Origin: an uncultured Candidatus Altimarinota bacterium
GTDB taxonomy: Bacteria > Patescibacteriota > Gracilibacteria > BD1-5 > UBA6164
Direction of reading: 5' to 3'
DNA length: 61,588 nt
Assembly (NCBI GenBank): GCA_913055215.1
Contig: CAJXJP010000002.1
Location: 1 to 61,588, forward strand
The notes beneath the pieces were generated by a model. That model was not told the origin of the DNA. It was given only the letters and a program-made list of their open reading frames with translations, and ran no database searches. The position numbers were made by a program, and so were the translations under genes. This document shows, piece after piece, positions 20,629 through 31,891 of this stretch (its first letter is position 1; every line of letters starts with the position of its first letter).

Positions 20629-22485
20629 GTGTCAAACCAAGAAAAACTTTTAGAACTCGTAGGTAAAAGAATTCCAGGAGATATTTCTGGCCACATCAAA
20701 AAAGAAGTAGTGGAAACTACAAAAAAAGAAGTAAAAAAAGAATCAAATGATAAAGATATTCTCAATGCTGAAAAAGAATATAAAGAAGCATTAGCATATG
20801 TAAAAGATATGATTGCGCCTGCTTTTATGAAAGTAAGTGCAGATAAACTAAAGATCAACAATACTATTGCAAAAACATTTTTCATTTACGCTTATCCTAC
20901 ATTTTTAGAATGAAATTGGCTTTCTCCTATTATTAATTGGGATGTGAAATTTGATATGAGTTTATTTGTATACCCTGTTGAATCAGCGTTTATACAAAAA
21001 TATCTAAAAAAGAGACTCGTTCAATTAAATTCGGAAAGATCAATCAATGCTGATAAATGATTAGTAAATGATCCAGCAATTGATGCTCAAATTCAAGATG
21101 TAGAAGAATTAAGGCATAAACTCACAAGATGAGAAGAAAAATATTTCCACTTTGGATTATATATAACGATTTATGCTGAAGAAGAAGATCAGTTAAATAA
21201 AATCGGTAAAGATATAGAAACGATACTCGCAGGAAGAAATGTTCTTCAAAAACAAAGTTTCTTAAGGGCGGAACAATGATTTATATCAACTGGACCATTT
21301 TGTAAAGATGAACTAGGTGTTTATAGAAATATTTCTACTGGAGGTCTTTCTACGACATTCCCATTTTCTTCTAGTACCCTCAGTCATGATGATGGTATTT
21401 TATATGGAATAAACACTCATAATAATTCGTTAATTATTTTTGATCGTTTTAAAACGGAAAATGCAAATATGACGGTATTTGCCAAATCAGGTTCTGGGAA
21501 ATCATTTGCAGTGAAGTTAGAAATTTTGAGATCATTGATGTTAGGAACAGATGTAATTGTTATTGATCCTGAAAATGAATATCAAGCATTAATTAATCAA
21601 GTAGGTGGGAGTTATTTAGATGTAAGTTTGAATTCTCAACAAAGAATTAATCCTTTTGATTTACCTCTTGCTCTTAAAGATCAAAATGAACAACCATGAG
21701 ACCTTCTTCGTTCTGCTGTAATTAATCTATTAGGGTTAATGAATTTGATGCTTTGAAAAATGACAGCTGAAGAATGATCATTAATGGAAAAAGCAATTAT
21801 TACGACATATAGTCTAAAAGGGATTACTTTAGAAGATGATAATATCATTGGGAAAGATATTCCAATTATGAAAGACTTGCAAGATGTGTTGGAAACTATG
21901 GATGGTGCAAATTCATTAGTAACTCGTATTCAAAAATTTACGACATGAATATTTTCATGAATATTTTCTCAAAAAACAAATATTGATTTAGGAGAAGGAT
22001 TGCAAGTATTTTCTGTGAGAGATTTAGATGATATGTTGAGACCTATCGCAATGTATGTTATCTTGAATCATATTTGGAACAAAGTAAAATCATCAAATAA
22101 AAAAAGAATGTTAGTAGTTGATGAAGCTTGGAATGTAATGCAACATGAAGATTCAGCAAAATTTTTATATGGTCTTGTAAAAAGAGCAAGAAAATATAAT
22201 CTTTGAATTACTACTATTACTCAAGATGTTGAAGATTTTGTCGCGAGTCCTTATGGGAAACCAATTCTAACCAATTCTTCTATTCAGTTATTATTAAAAC
22301 AATCTAGTGCTTCAATCGATGTACTTCAAAATGTTTACAAACTAACAGAACAAGAAAAATATATTTTATTAAATGCTTCAGTTGGGCAAGGATTATTCTT
22401 TGCTGGAATGGAACATGTATGAATTCAAGTTGTCGCAAGTTTTTATGAAGAACAAGTGGTTACTACAGATCCAAATAAAAAATAA
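20629..22485 (+). CDS. VirB4/TraC-like conjugation or secretion ATPase
   Basis: A 618-residue AAA+-like ATPase of the VirB4/TraC class. The start is a GTG preceded by GAGGA, and an in-frame TAA just upstream excludes a longer protein. The N-terminal 280 residues correspond to the CagE/TrbE/VirB domain. Walker A is KSGSGKSF (about 286-293), followed by VIVIDPENEY; Walker B is MLVVDEAW with Asp498-Glu499; ITTITQD and LLLKQS follow. It has no neighbouring VirB6, VirB8 or VirD4 and is bounded by terminators. It could power DNA uptake, conjugation or effector delivery; function cannot be set from sequence alone. Confidence 0.88.
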
Positions 22486-22491
22486 TAAATA

Positions 22492-22522
22492 AAAAAAGAA
22501 ACTCTGAGAGTTTCTTTTTTTT
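22492..22522 (+). terminator. Bidirectional terminator between the VirB4-like gene and the TSP1 protein gene
   Basis: AAAAAGAAACTC pairs with GAGTTTCTTTTT around a TGA loop. It sits between convergent genes. Confidence 0.85.
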
Positions 22523-25500
22523 ATTTATTATCTTGCATGATAATAGAAGGTTCTACTGACCAACGAGTATCTTTTTCGATTACAACTGGCGCAGAATCTT
22601 TTCCTTGGGCTTCTAGGTCAGACTTATAAATCGAAGATTTAGAAGTTTGCCCTATTTTGATATTTGGGTGATATGGAACAAGATTTGTTCATGTTCAACC
22701 AAAATCATTAGGTTTGACTAAAGTATATCTTCTTAAGAATGATAAATCATACACTTTTGAAATTGCTTCTGTACAATTCGTTTCAATATAAGGACAAGTA
22801 CTGCTTTTAGATCCTCAAATTGTATTAAGTGATAATACAGATCCTTTAATATGTAACTGATTTAATAAATTATATTCATTATCATATGAATGGATAATTT
22901 CAGAATTGTTAGACGATACAAATGCTCATTGAGCTAATATTAAACTATTTATATTCGTAACATTTTGATCAACCGTAATCCACCCTTTTTGTTTTGATAC
23001 GTTATTTTTATCATTTTTTAGATTGATGTTTGATTGACCTGCATCTGATATAGATACTAAAAATATTTTACCATCTCAAGTAATATTTGATTTTATATTT
23101 AATCTACCATCTTTTACGATAATAGTTATTTTATCATTTGAATTTGTATTACATCAATTTGATCAAATACATTTAATATCAACATTTCCTTCTAAAAAGT
23201 AAATTGTTTCACCATTTATAGTATATTTGAAATTATTTAAATTTGATTGACTTTGTAATGATTCAATATTAAATACTTCTCCAGAATTTACTGTATACCA
23301 GTTACTGTTCTTATTAATATTAAAAATATTTTTCTTAATTTGTTTGAGCATTTCTGATCTAGATAAAGTTTTATCTAGTTCTAGTGAAATTAAACCTTTT
23401 TGATTTAAGAAATCGCTATGAACTCAGTCTCATTTTCTAATTACTCCGTTTATTGATAAATCTTTTGTTAAAAATACAGTGCTAGAATCAGCATGAATAA
23501 CGTCTGGGAAATTCGCTGAAGCAAGATCTTGAGCTTTGTTAACAGGAGAGATATTTGCTTTTATTCATCTTGAAATTGAAGGAATAGCTACACCATTTAC
23601 CTTTAAATATGAGATATAACCCCATTTTGAAAAATTAGATCCACTTTTAGCTTCATAACGAGCTTTATATTCTTTGTTAATATCTATTGGATTCGTATAC
23701 GTAACAAAATCATTTTGTTTGTTATTGTTTACATAAAAATTTGTTTTTCATGAGATGCTATTTTTTGCATCAAAATCAAAATATTTTTCATGAAGACTAT
23801 AATTTCCATTTACTCAATATTTAGAAATTGTTTTAGAATGTTTAGAATCTATACCATCTCTTAAAAGATTAAGATTATCAGTTGTATAAACAATTGGTGA
23901 AGCAAAATGTAAATTATATTTCCCTTCTATCTTATTGAGATTCAATGAACTATTTGTGATTTTCCCATAGTTTGCGGCTACTGTTCAGTTATGTCTATTT
24001 CCTAAATCTTCTATAATGGCATTACTGTCAACTAATCAAATATGATTCATATTTTTAATGCCCGAACTGTATCCATCAGCAGGTTGATTATATGTCGCTG
24101 AGTTATAATTTACACTAGTAGTAATTTTATTTATTGAAAAAACACTGCTATCTTTCATATATTTATAAGCACTAACTGTTGGCACTTTTGATTTTATTGT
24201 AAAGCTATATATCCCATCGGCTGAATTGTTTGCCTCCTTTAGAATAATATTTTTATTAGTATTATTTGAGTTGTTAATTACTTCAGTTCAATTAATGCTA
24301 ATAGCATTGTTCGTATAAGTAGCTCATGCTATATTTACTTGCTTTCCATTTAATCCATTTGTAACAGGCAATGTAGAGCTTACATTTTTTATAATCGCTC
24401 CATTTGCACTTTGAACATTCGCCACTTTATTATTATATTTATCTTTGAGTGTATAGGTAAATTGGTAACCATCATTATTGTTAGCAAAAACTTTATTGTT
24501 TGATTCTGTTGCTGATACAACCATTGAAGATTTTAATGTATCAATTTTATGAGCCATAACACGGAAATTGCTTAAAACATCTTCTCATGGAATACAGTTC
24601 CCTACATTGTCACAAATTTTATTCCCAGAAATATTTGGACTTTTAAATTGAATAGAATATTTTCTATAATTTTTTGAACTTCCAGATGTTTCAGGTTCAT
24701 TATCAACTTTTGATAAATCAAATTTATGTGATAATGCAGTTCCTATTGTGGAACCAAGAAGAGTGCTTTTTTGATACATAGGAGCTTTGTTGATATCTTC
24801 AACTAACATTTCAATATCTCCAATATGGTTATTTTCATTTCCTGTTCCCCATGAATGGAATAATTCAAATTGGTCGTTAGCAGGAATAAATTTAGACTCT
24901 CTATTGCTATAATTTAAGTTTGTATTCTTATCATTATGTGTAAAAATAAATTTATTTTTATCTGGAGCAGATTCATCTCTATACACTTGGAATTTTTTTT
25001 CTGAATAATTTCCAGCATTATCATAAATTTTTGCTGATATAATTTTTCATTGATTTGCTACATTTTTAAAATCAATTGTATCGAAACTAAATCCTGTAGA
25101 AATATTTGTAATCACTTTGTTAAAGTTGCTTCCTGTTAATTCAATTTTTTTGATTTGAGAATTATTTTTTAATTTTCAGTCCCATTCGTCATTTGCAGAA
25201 AAATTGATTTTTAAATCCCTTCTATTTGCATCAGTTACTTTATAACGTACTTTAGTCGCATTGCTGTCAGTAATGATTGTTCCAGAAGGATTATCATTTA
25301 TATAATCCGAGATAATAGGCGCAGTATTATTTTTGTACTGAGGAATTTGTAAAACGGTATTATTTAATGTGTTTGTGTATTTTTCTGTTGTATCTATATA
25401 AGGCGAATTATTGTCGTTAAATGCTAAACTTTTAAATAAAGGAGCTGTTTTATCTAATTGATAAACATATGTTTTAATTGAAACATTGTCAGCGTTATCG

Positions 25501-26330
25501 TTGGATACAATTTTGATTTTTAGTATCCCCTCTCATTCAATTTTAAATTGTAATTTGTTAGATAGTTGATTAATTTGATTCGTTGTTAACCCATTTTTAG
25601 ATAAAAATGCTGTTCCAGAAAGGTTTGTAAATTTTCAGACTTTACATCCTCCTTGTGTTATATGAGCAGGACACCATTCAATTTGATAGTCGATATTGTA
25701 AATTCAGGCTGAAATATTTTGATCATATGCAGCACTAGATGAAGAGCCAAGAAGTCTACGTTCAGTTGAATCTCAGATACAATATTTTCATGAATTCAAA
25801 GGTTTAGGTGATGTACATGTTCTGGTTCTTTTTTCTGATCAAGAGGTGTCTTTTACCCAGTTTGACCAATCGCTCCATCCACCATCTATAGGAAGATATA
25901 AGTTTTTATAATGAGTATCTGTACCAAGACAAGCTGCTCATCAATTTGCTGGACTTGGATTGTTACAAAGTCTTGTTCTTACTTGTTTTTGAACTCATGT
26001 AAGTTGATTTTTTGCATCAATATTTTTCCAAGTAGTCCAGTTTCCCCATCCTCAATTGATTTTTACATCGATATTTCTATAATCCCAGCTAGTTTTTCCT
26101 GATGGCTGAGGTCCTTGTGCACATCCGCAAGGTCCTTGTGCACATCCACATCATGAAAAATAATATGAACATGTTTTACTTCTTTTTTGTCTTTGTTGAG
26201 CAGTGTCTGTATTAATTTCTCAATCATTTGTCCATGCAGTCCAGTTTCCACATGACTGACTCCAACTTCAAGCTGAAACACTAGGTGTAGAAAAAAGTAA
26301 AAGTAAGACTAAAAATAAAAATAATTTCAT
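22521..26330 (-). CDS. Giant secreted protein with N-terminal thrombospondin type 1 repeats
   Basis: A 1269-residue exported protein (signal peptide MKLFLFLVLLLLFSTPSVSA; an ATG 21 bases upstream is an alternative). Three TSP1-type repeats occupy about residues 21-210: CGNWTAWTND with KRSKTC, GGWGNWTTWKN with VRTRLCNNPSPANGG, and GGWSDWSNWVKD with KRTRTCTSPKPLNSG, the usual WxxW...RTRxC..P.P..GG..C plan of animal TSP1. The middle contains Ig-like segments (DKTAPLFKSLAFNDN; RDESAPDKNKF). The C-terminal 300 residues have a beta-rich module shared with the protein at 41451. It is UGA-rich throughout, so only fragments appear in a UGA-blind reading. A role in adhesion or predation is plausible but inferred. 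Confidence 0.87.
26109..26150 (-). repeat. Tandem duplication of a 21-base unit in the TSP1 gene
   Basis: Two adjacent 21-base copies (26109-26129 and 26130-26150) differ at one base. They encode the Cys-rich run CGCAQGPCGCAQGP between TSP1 repeats 1 and 2. Confidence 0.8.
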
Positions 26331-26412
26331 AATTTTAGAAAAAATAGTCATAACGTTATTGTTACGGTATATAATATATTTTTATTGTAACATAATTTTA
26401 TATTTTATTGCA

Positions 26413-26443
26413 AAAAAAAAGCATTTTATATAAATGCTTTTTT
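26413..26443 (-). terminator. Terminator after the small Cys-containing membrane protein
   Basis: AAGCATTTTATATAAATGCTT with a long A run on its left (U run on the minus strand). It overlaps the stop codon of the gene at 26442. Confidence 0.75.
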
Positions 26444-26825
26444 AGTTGTTTTTAAATAATGTACAATTTTCACTTTCTATTGAATTTAATGCATCACAAG
26501 GAAAATGTTTATATACATTTTCTCACTGTGAAATAATTTCATTCCATGTTGTATTTTTCCACGCATCTCTGAGAGATTTTTGCTGATTTACACAATAATT
26601 TTTTGCAGAAATTGATGAAATATTATCACAATTAATAAAAAATATTGATTCTTTTCACAAATCTAATTCAGATTGTAATATTGCTTGCATTTCATTATTA
26701 TAGTTTAATTCTTGTTTTTTTGATATATATAATCAAAGTGAAAGAATTATTATAGCTATAATTGTTACGCTACTTAAAATAATTTTTAATGAATTATTTT
26801 GAGTACTAGAATGTTTTTTATACAT
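26442..26825 (-). CDS. Small membrane-anchored protein with conserved Cys residues
   Basis: A 127-residue protein with one N-terminal helix (about residues 12-33) and a soluble part with four Cys (INCDN, NYCVN, FPCDA, ENCTL). The arrangement resembles the protein at 51973 and the tail of the lipoprotein at 37003, so these may be a lineage-specific family. It sits between two giant TSP1 protein genes on the same strand and 22 bases after the first of them, so it is probably co-expressed. Function unknown. Confidence 0.7.
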
Positions 26826-26847
26826 TATTTTATTATAATTAATTATT

Positions 26848-29568
26848 TTACCAACCTCATCATTGTATAGGATCAATATAACCAGGATCAAATATATCTT
26901 TCATAAAATCATCTGGTAGACAACTTCCATTTTTACAAATATTTGGATCAATCATAGAACAATTTTTCATACATTTTTCTCAATCTAATAGGTATCCAGA
27001 AGGACACGTCATCTTTGGATTAACTGGCATTGGAGAATGTCCATTGCTTCAAGTGTATATACAACATTTTCTGGTTGTACAAAATCAAGACTTAGTTGAT
27101 GTGTTTGTAAATAAATTATATGATCATTCAGAATACATAGAACAAGCATAATTTACAGGAATACTTTCAGTTGCATCACATGTTGGAGTCGAATTACAAG
27201 GTAATTCTGTTAAATATGGAATACCACAGAAACTATTATCAACTTTATAACTATTACTTTGAGATGTATGTTTATAACATGCTAGTGATCTTGTTTTTAT
27301 ATTGTTTTCACAAGCTCAATATTCTCATACTTTCCACTTGTATTCACTACATGACTCTTCAGTTTTTGGTTTCGTATAATTACAAAATCAATCAGAAACG
27401 GCTGTTTTTCAGTCACCAGAATTTTTATAACATTGAACAGTTCTTGTTTGTGTATTGTTTGTACATTGACTGAAATCTCAAGTCTCCCAAGTATAAATAT
27501 TACATGATTCAACACTTGCTGGAGTATTTAAATGAGCACATTTTGTAGAGTGTGCATTCGTCCATATATCAGATCAAGATTCTTTTATTTGGCAAACTAC
27601 AGCTCTCGTTTTTCTATAATTAATAGTTGAGTTACATGCAGACCATCTACCTGTTGCCCATCTATATTTTGTATTTTTTACACAAGTGTTTCAACTTTGA
27701 CTATATCAAGAATTACATGTCCATTTACAGGTTGTGTTCGTAGCTACTGTTTCATTATTACACATTTTAGTTTTAAACTCACCTGTTAATGGATTTACAT
27801 TATTTGGAAAATTCCATTTTGCATCTGCTGGCAAAGTTCAGCTACACTTTTGTGTAGGACCATCGGTATAATTTTCACAGTAAGGTACATCTAATGCGTC
27901 GTCATTAATTTCAAATTTTCAAATAGCAGTTTTGTTGAGCCAGTTATTATCTCAGGTCGGTTGATCTCAATGTATTTTAATATTGACTCATGAATGATCA
28001 ATAAGTATAAAGTCTGTATTTTTTGTTGATAAATGTGATTGATTTGATGACAGAGATTTTCAGTCAACTTCACTTCTGGCATTATCTTTCGCAACTACAC
28101 GTAAATAATTTTTTCATTGAGTGAGACATTCATCTATTCTGTTTACTCACATAGCAGACTTTAGACTTGGATACGTCTTTCCATTCAGGACTAAATTATC
28201 ATTTACAGTTAATACGATAGGTGCTTTTAGCGTATTTTTTACTCATGATGGGTTAGTTCTACTTGCAACAATATCTGTAACTTCACTTGGGAAGTCATAT
28301 GTAGCTCTACATTTTCATAAATCTAAATTTATTGAAGATATTCATGAAGTATCTTGAACTTTTACAACAATATTTTCTAAAAGATCAGGCGAATTTCCAT
28401 CAAGTCCCGCTTGCGATTTATAGTATTCACAACCAGAAGTTTTTGGTATACTTACTCCATAACTTGGAGATAAATACTTTTTGATATTACACCAATTTTC
28501 TGATGAAAACGAAAAAGCTCATTTTTTTAATAATTCAATGGTAGGTCAGTTGTTGTCTGGGGTTGCATATCTTCCTTCAACTGTACATCTTGCTCCATTA
28601 CTTTGACGTTTTGTCGTATTGTTTTCAGTAACGATTCAATATTGATCGAAATAATTAATTATTTTTTGTTCGGCTTTATAATATTGACAATAGCCATCTC
28701 TTCACTCAGTTTTATAATATGTTCAATTCGTTCCACTACATTGTGTGTTTAATTGTTGAGAAGGCATTCTTAGTGGTACAGCAACAGCTACTTGAGTACA
28801 AAACTTATTTTTATCATTTCCTAATTTTACTTTTCAAGAAGGGATATTATAGGTTTTAGATATTGAATCTCCTAGATAATCAGCATAAGTTGAAGTTGTA
28901 TAACTAGGAGTATTTTGATAGCTTTTACATCAATAATGACACGATTTATTTCAAGTTTGAACTTGAATATCTTTCACACACATTCCTTTTAATACGCTAT
29001 ATGTGTTTGGACAACTAATCGAAGCTGTTTTTGATTCTTTGGTATGTTTACAGATTTGGTAATAAATGGTTGATCAGCTATGTTCTCATCTTCTACAATT
29101 AAAATGTGAAGTATTAGATATTTTTCATAGTGAATATCAAGTTAATCAAGTTACACTTTGATTATTCCAGTACATCTTTAATTTTCCAGTTAGTCAGCAA
29201 TTTCATTCATTTTTACTTCACCAAGTTCATGTATCTTTTTTACACACAGTAACAGTTTTGATACAATTTTTTCATGAAATACTCCACCCAGATGGACAAG
29301 AATAGCTAGGATCAATTACTTTTTGAATAGTTGAGAATTTTGCCCCACACGATTCATCTTCTCAATAAAATTGTTCGACACAAGATAAAGAAGTATCGCA
29401 ACTATATCCAGTCTTAAATGTTTTAGTATTTTTTTGACAATTTGTTATTGAAATTGAATTTTGTCATTTTTCAATTGTTCCAGGTATAATTCATGCAAAA
29501 GTATCTTGAACTCCAAATAATATAAATATAAATGCAATACTGAGTATTGTGTTTATTGAAAATTTCAT
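26848..29568 (-). CDS. Large secreted Cys-rich protein with ADAMTS-type TSP1 repeats
   Basis: A 906-residue exported protein (signal peptide ending near FGVQDTFA). The N-terminal 600 residues are Cys-rich and contain several short repeats around a Cys-Lys-x-x core and Ser-Cys-Pro motifs. Three tandem repeats at about residues 632-790 match the ADAMTS-type TSP1 plan: RWATGRWSAC...RKTRAVVC, TWETGDFSQC...TQTRTVQC and KWKVGEYGAC...IKTRSLAC, each ending in a further Cys pair. The C-terminal segment carries CxxGxxLLDGEKC and a final GGGW. It is very UGA-rich. With the 1269-residue protein it forms a locus of surface proteins with TSP1 domains. A domain search would settle the N-terminal region, which I do not recognise. 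Confidence 0.85.
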
Positions 29569-29677
29569 AAGAAATGTGTAAATTACAATATAATGACCGA
29601 CTTTTTGTTACATATATAATAATATATTATTAAGCGAATATATACAAATCTTTTTCTAAAAATTACTCGACATTTTT

Positions 29678-29706
29678 TTGCAAGGCGTTTTTATATATGT
29701 TACACT
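29678..29706 (+). promoter_or_regulatory. Promoter of the symporter gene
   Basis: TTGCAA, 17-base spacer, TACACT; same -10 and nearly the same -35 as the pilA promoter. Expected leader about 25 bases. Confidence 0.6.
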
Positions 29707-29737
29707 TTATAAGAATATTCACTTATAAAAATATTAT

Positions 29738-31111
29738 ATGAGCAAACAAACAATACACGGAAAAATGGAATCATTTTCTGATACTTGTTGGAGAGTAATT
29801 AAACGTCTTGAATTTCAGGTTGTAGTTGCATTATTTTTAGCGATTTATGTAGGAGTGTTCTTTCCTGAAATCTCGTCATCTACATTAAACTTAGCAACTG
29901 GTGAAATTGAAAAAACTACGTATTTTCATATAGACTCAATCGCCTGGATGTGAGATATGTTTATGAAGTTATTAAAAGTATTTTTATGACCACTTTTGTT
30001 CTTTTCTGTATTTTCTGCCGTTTTAGGACTTGGAGATTTTAAAAAATTATGAAATATCTGACTGAGAACGATGTTGTATTATATGCTTACTACAACATTA
30101 GCTATTTCAGTTTCTCTGATTTTAATGAACATATTTGAACCAGGGGTTGGATTAAACTTTGGTTTTAAGGAATTTAGTCCTGAAACGATTGAAAAATTAA
30201 CATTTTCATCATTTATAGGAAGTTTGATTCCTTCAAATATTTTTCAGGCATTCGTTGATTTAAATGCGATGCAAATTGTCTCGACGGGGATGATTTTATG
30301 AATTTCAGTACTAGCAATTTGAAAAAATAAAGATACAGAAGCTCTACATGCGCTTATTGAAACCCTGAATACAGGAATCTTAAAGTTTATTAGTTTTGTT
30401 ATAAAACTGACGCCATTTGGTGTATTTGCCATCGTTGCAAAGGTTGTGTATGAAAACTGAGTAGAAAGTATGATTAATCTTCTTCCTTTCGTAGCAGTAA
30501 TACTTTTTGCTTTATTTATCCATGCATTTTTAAGTCTTCCACTTATTGGAACAATTATTGGAAATTTTAATCCTTTTAAATATTTCCGGAAAGTAAAAGA
30601 AGCAATTCTTGTTGGTTTTTCAACGGCATCAAGTAGTGCAACTATGTGACTATCAATGAGTGTTGCTAAAAATAAAGCACACTTATCAAAAGAAGTTGTT
30701 GATTTTACATTTCCAATTTGAACAACTATCAATATGGATGGAACCGCGTTATATCAAGCATGAGTAGCAATTTTTGTTGCACAAGTTTTATGAATTGATT
30801 TAACAATTATGGCACAATTAACCATAGTGTTAATTGTAATCTTAGCGTCTGTTTGAGCTGCTGGAATCCCATGAGCAGGGATATTGATTCTTACGACAGT
30901 ATTTTTAACTATATGACTTCCAGTTGAGGCAATTTGAATTATTTTGGCTGTAGATAGAATTCTAGATATGTTCAGAACTGGGGTAAATGTTTGGTGAGAT
31001 TTATTGACAGCAAAAGTTGTTGATAAAATCTATAGAAAAAACATAGATACAGCAGAAAACAAAAAGAAAAAGAAAAAAATAATTATTCCAGGCTCAGAAG
31101 TCCAAGCGTAA
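29738..31111 (+). CDS. Dicarboxylate/glutamate:cation symporter (SDF/DAACS family)
   Basis: A 457-residue secondary transporter that imports glutamate, aspartate or C4-dicarboxylates with Na+ or H+. Family signatures: the serine-rich STASSSATM of hairpin HP1, TTINMDGTALYQAG in TM7, AAGIPGAGILI of HP2, and DRILDMFRTGVNVWGD in TM8 with the substrate-binding Asp and Arg. The C-terminus is Lys-rich. Several conserved glycines are UGA. The Arg in TM8 favours acidic substrates; I cannot tell glutamate from dicarboxylate. An import route for amino acids suits an organism with reduced biosynthesis. Confidence 0.92.
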
Positions 31112-31176
31112 GAGAAAAACAATATAAGTATTCCCTATTTTTAGCGAATGAAAATTAATTTTTCACATAAAAAAAC

Positions 31177-31213
31177 AAAAACGCAAGAAAAGTTTGATTT
31201 TCTTGCGTTTTTT
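31177..31213 (+). terminator. Terminator of the symporter gene
   Basis: AAAAACGCAAGAAAA pairs with TTTTCTTGCGTTTTTT. Confidence 0.85.
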
Positions 31214-31331
31214 AATAAAATGTTTCCGCTTCTAAAAATCCTTTTTATAAAAGGTTATTTATCTTTTTTCTTTCGTTTGTCCCGAAAACAATCTCAAAAG
31301 AAAACAGATAAAATATTTTAAGAAAAACAAA

Positions 31332-31369
31332 GTTTTCATTTTGATGAAAACATCACTAAATATTATAAT
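31332..31369 (+). promoter_or_regulatory. rplK promoter with overlapping hairpin
   Basis: TTGATG (31341-31346), 17-base spacer and TATAAT (31364-31369). The start would be near 31376, leaving a leader of only about 9 bases. A perfect inverted repeat GTTTTCAT/ATGAAAAC (31332-31351) overlaps the -35, so it would act as DNA (operator) rather than RNA if this promoter is right. Confidence 0.5.
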
Positions 31370-31384
31370 AATAAAAATATTATC

Positions 31385-31849
31385 ATGGCAAAAGATGTAA
31401 AAGGATATATTAAGTTACAAATTAATGGTGGACAAGCTAATCCAGCTCCTCCAGTTGGTCCTGCACTTGGTCAATACGGAGTACCAATTCAAGAATTCAC
31501 TTCACAATTCAACGACAGAACTAAAGATAAAATGGGTGTAAAACTTCCAGTTATCATTACTGTTTACGAAGATAGAACTTTTGATTTCATCGTAAAACAA
31601 CCACCAATGTCTACTCTTATTAAAGACATTCTAAAACTTAAAAAAGGTTCTGGAGTTCCACAAACTGATAAAGTTGGACACTTAACTTTAGAACAAGTTA
31701 AAGAAGTTGCTGAAGCTAAAATGCCAGATCTTAACTCAATCGACTTAGCAGGTGCTATGATGACAGTTAGAGGTACAGCTAGAGCTACAGGTGTTACTAC
31801 TGACATTGACGGTTTAGTAAAAGCTGAAGTTGCTGAAAAAATTGCATAA
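31385..31849 (+). CDS. rplK: Ribosomal protein uL11
   Basis: A 154-residue 50S protein of the GTPase-associated centre. The N-terminus carries GGQANPAPPVGPALGQYG and the C-terminal domain the rRNA-binding region with GTARATG. No UGA codon. It stands alone between two terminators, away from rplA, nusG, rplJ and rplL, which usually neighbour it. Confidence 0.97.
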   Translation: MAKDVKGYIKLQINGGQANPAPPVGPALGQYGVPIQEFTSQFNDRTKDKMGVKLPVIITVYEDRTFDFIVKQPPMSTLIKDILKLKKGSGVPQTDKVGHLTLEQVKEVAEAKMPDLNSIDLAGAMMTVRGTARATGVTTDIDGLVKAEVAEKIA

Positions 31850-31857
31850 TTCAAAAT

Positions 31858-31891
31858 AAAAAAAAGAAACTCTTATGAGTTTCTTTTTTTT
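31858..31891 (+). terminator. Bidirectional terminator between rplK and the Msr fusion
   Basis: AAAAAGAAACTC pairs with GAGTTTCTTTTT across a TTAT loop, between convergent genes. Confidence 0.85.

Noticed and set aside
26063-26281. A 72-residue minus-strand ORF starting MFQLEVGVSHVE
   Set aside because: It is in a different frame from the code-25 TSP1 protein, which covers the same DNA and has clear domain motifs. The ORF is a shadow.
27171-28357. Plus- and minus-strand ORFs of 67-100 residues inside 26.8-29.6 kb
   Set aside because: They are off frame from the 906-residue secreted protein whose Cys motifs and TSP1 repeats continue across the whole stretch.
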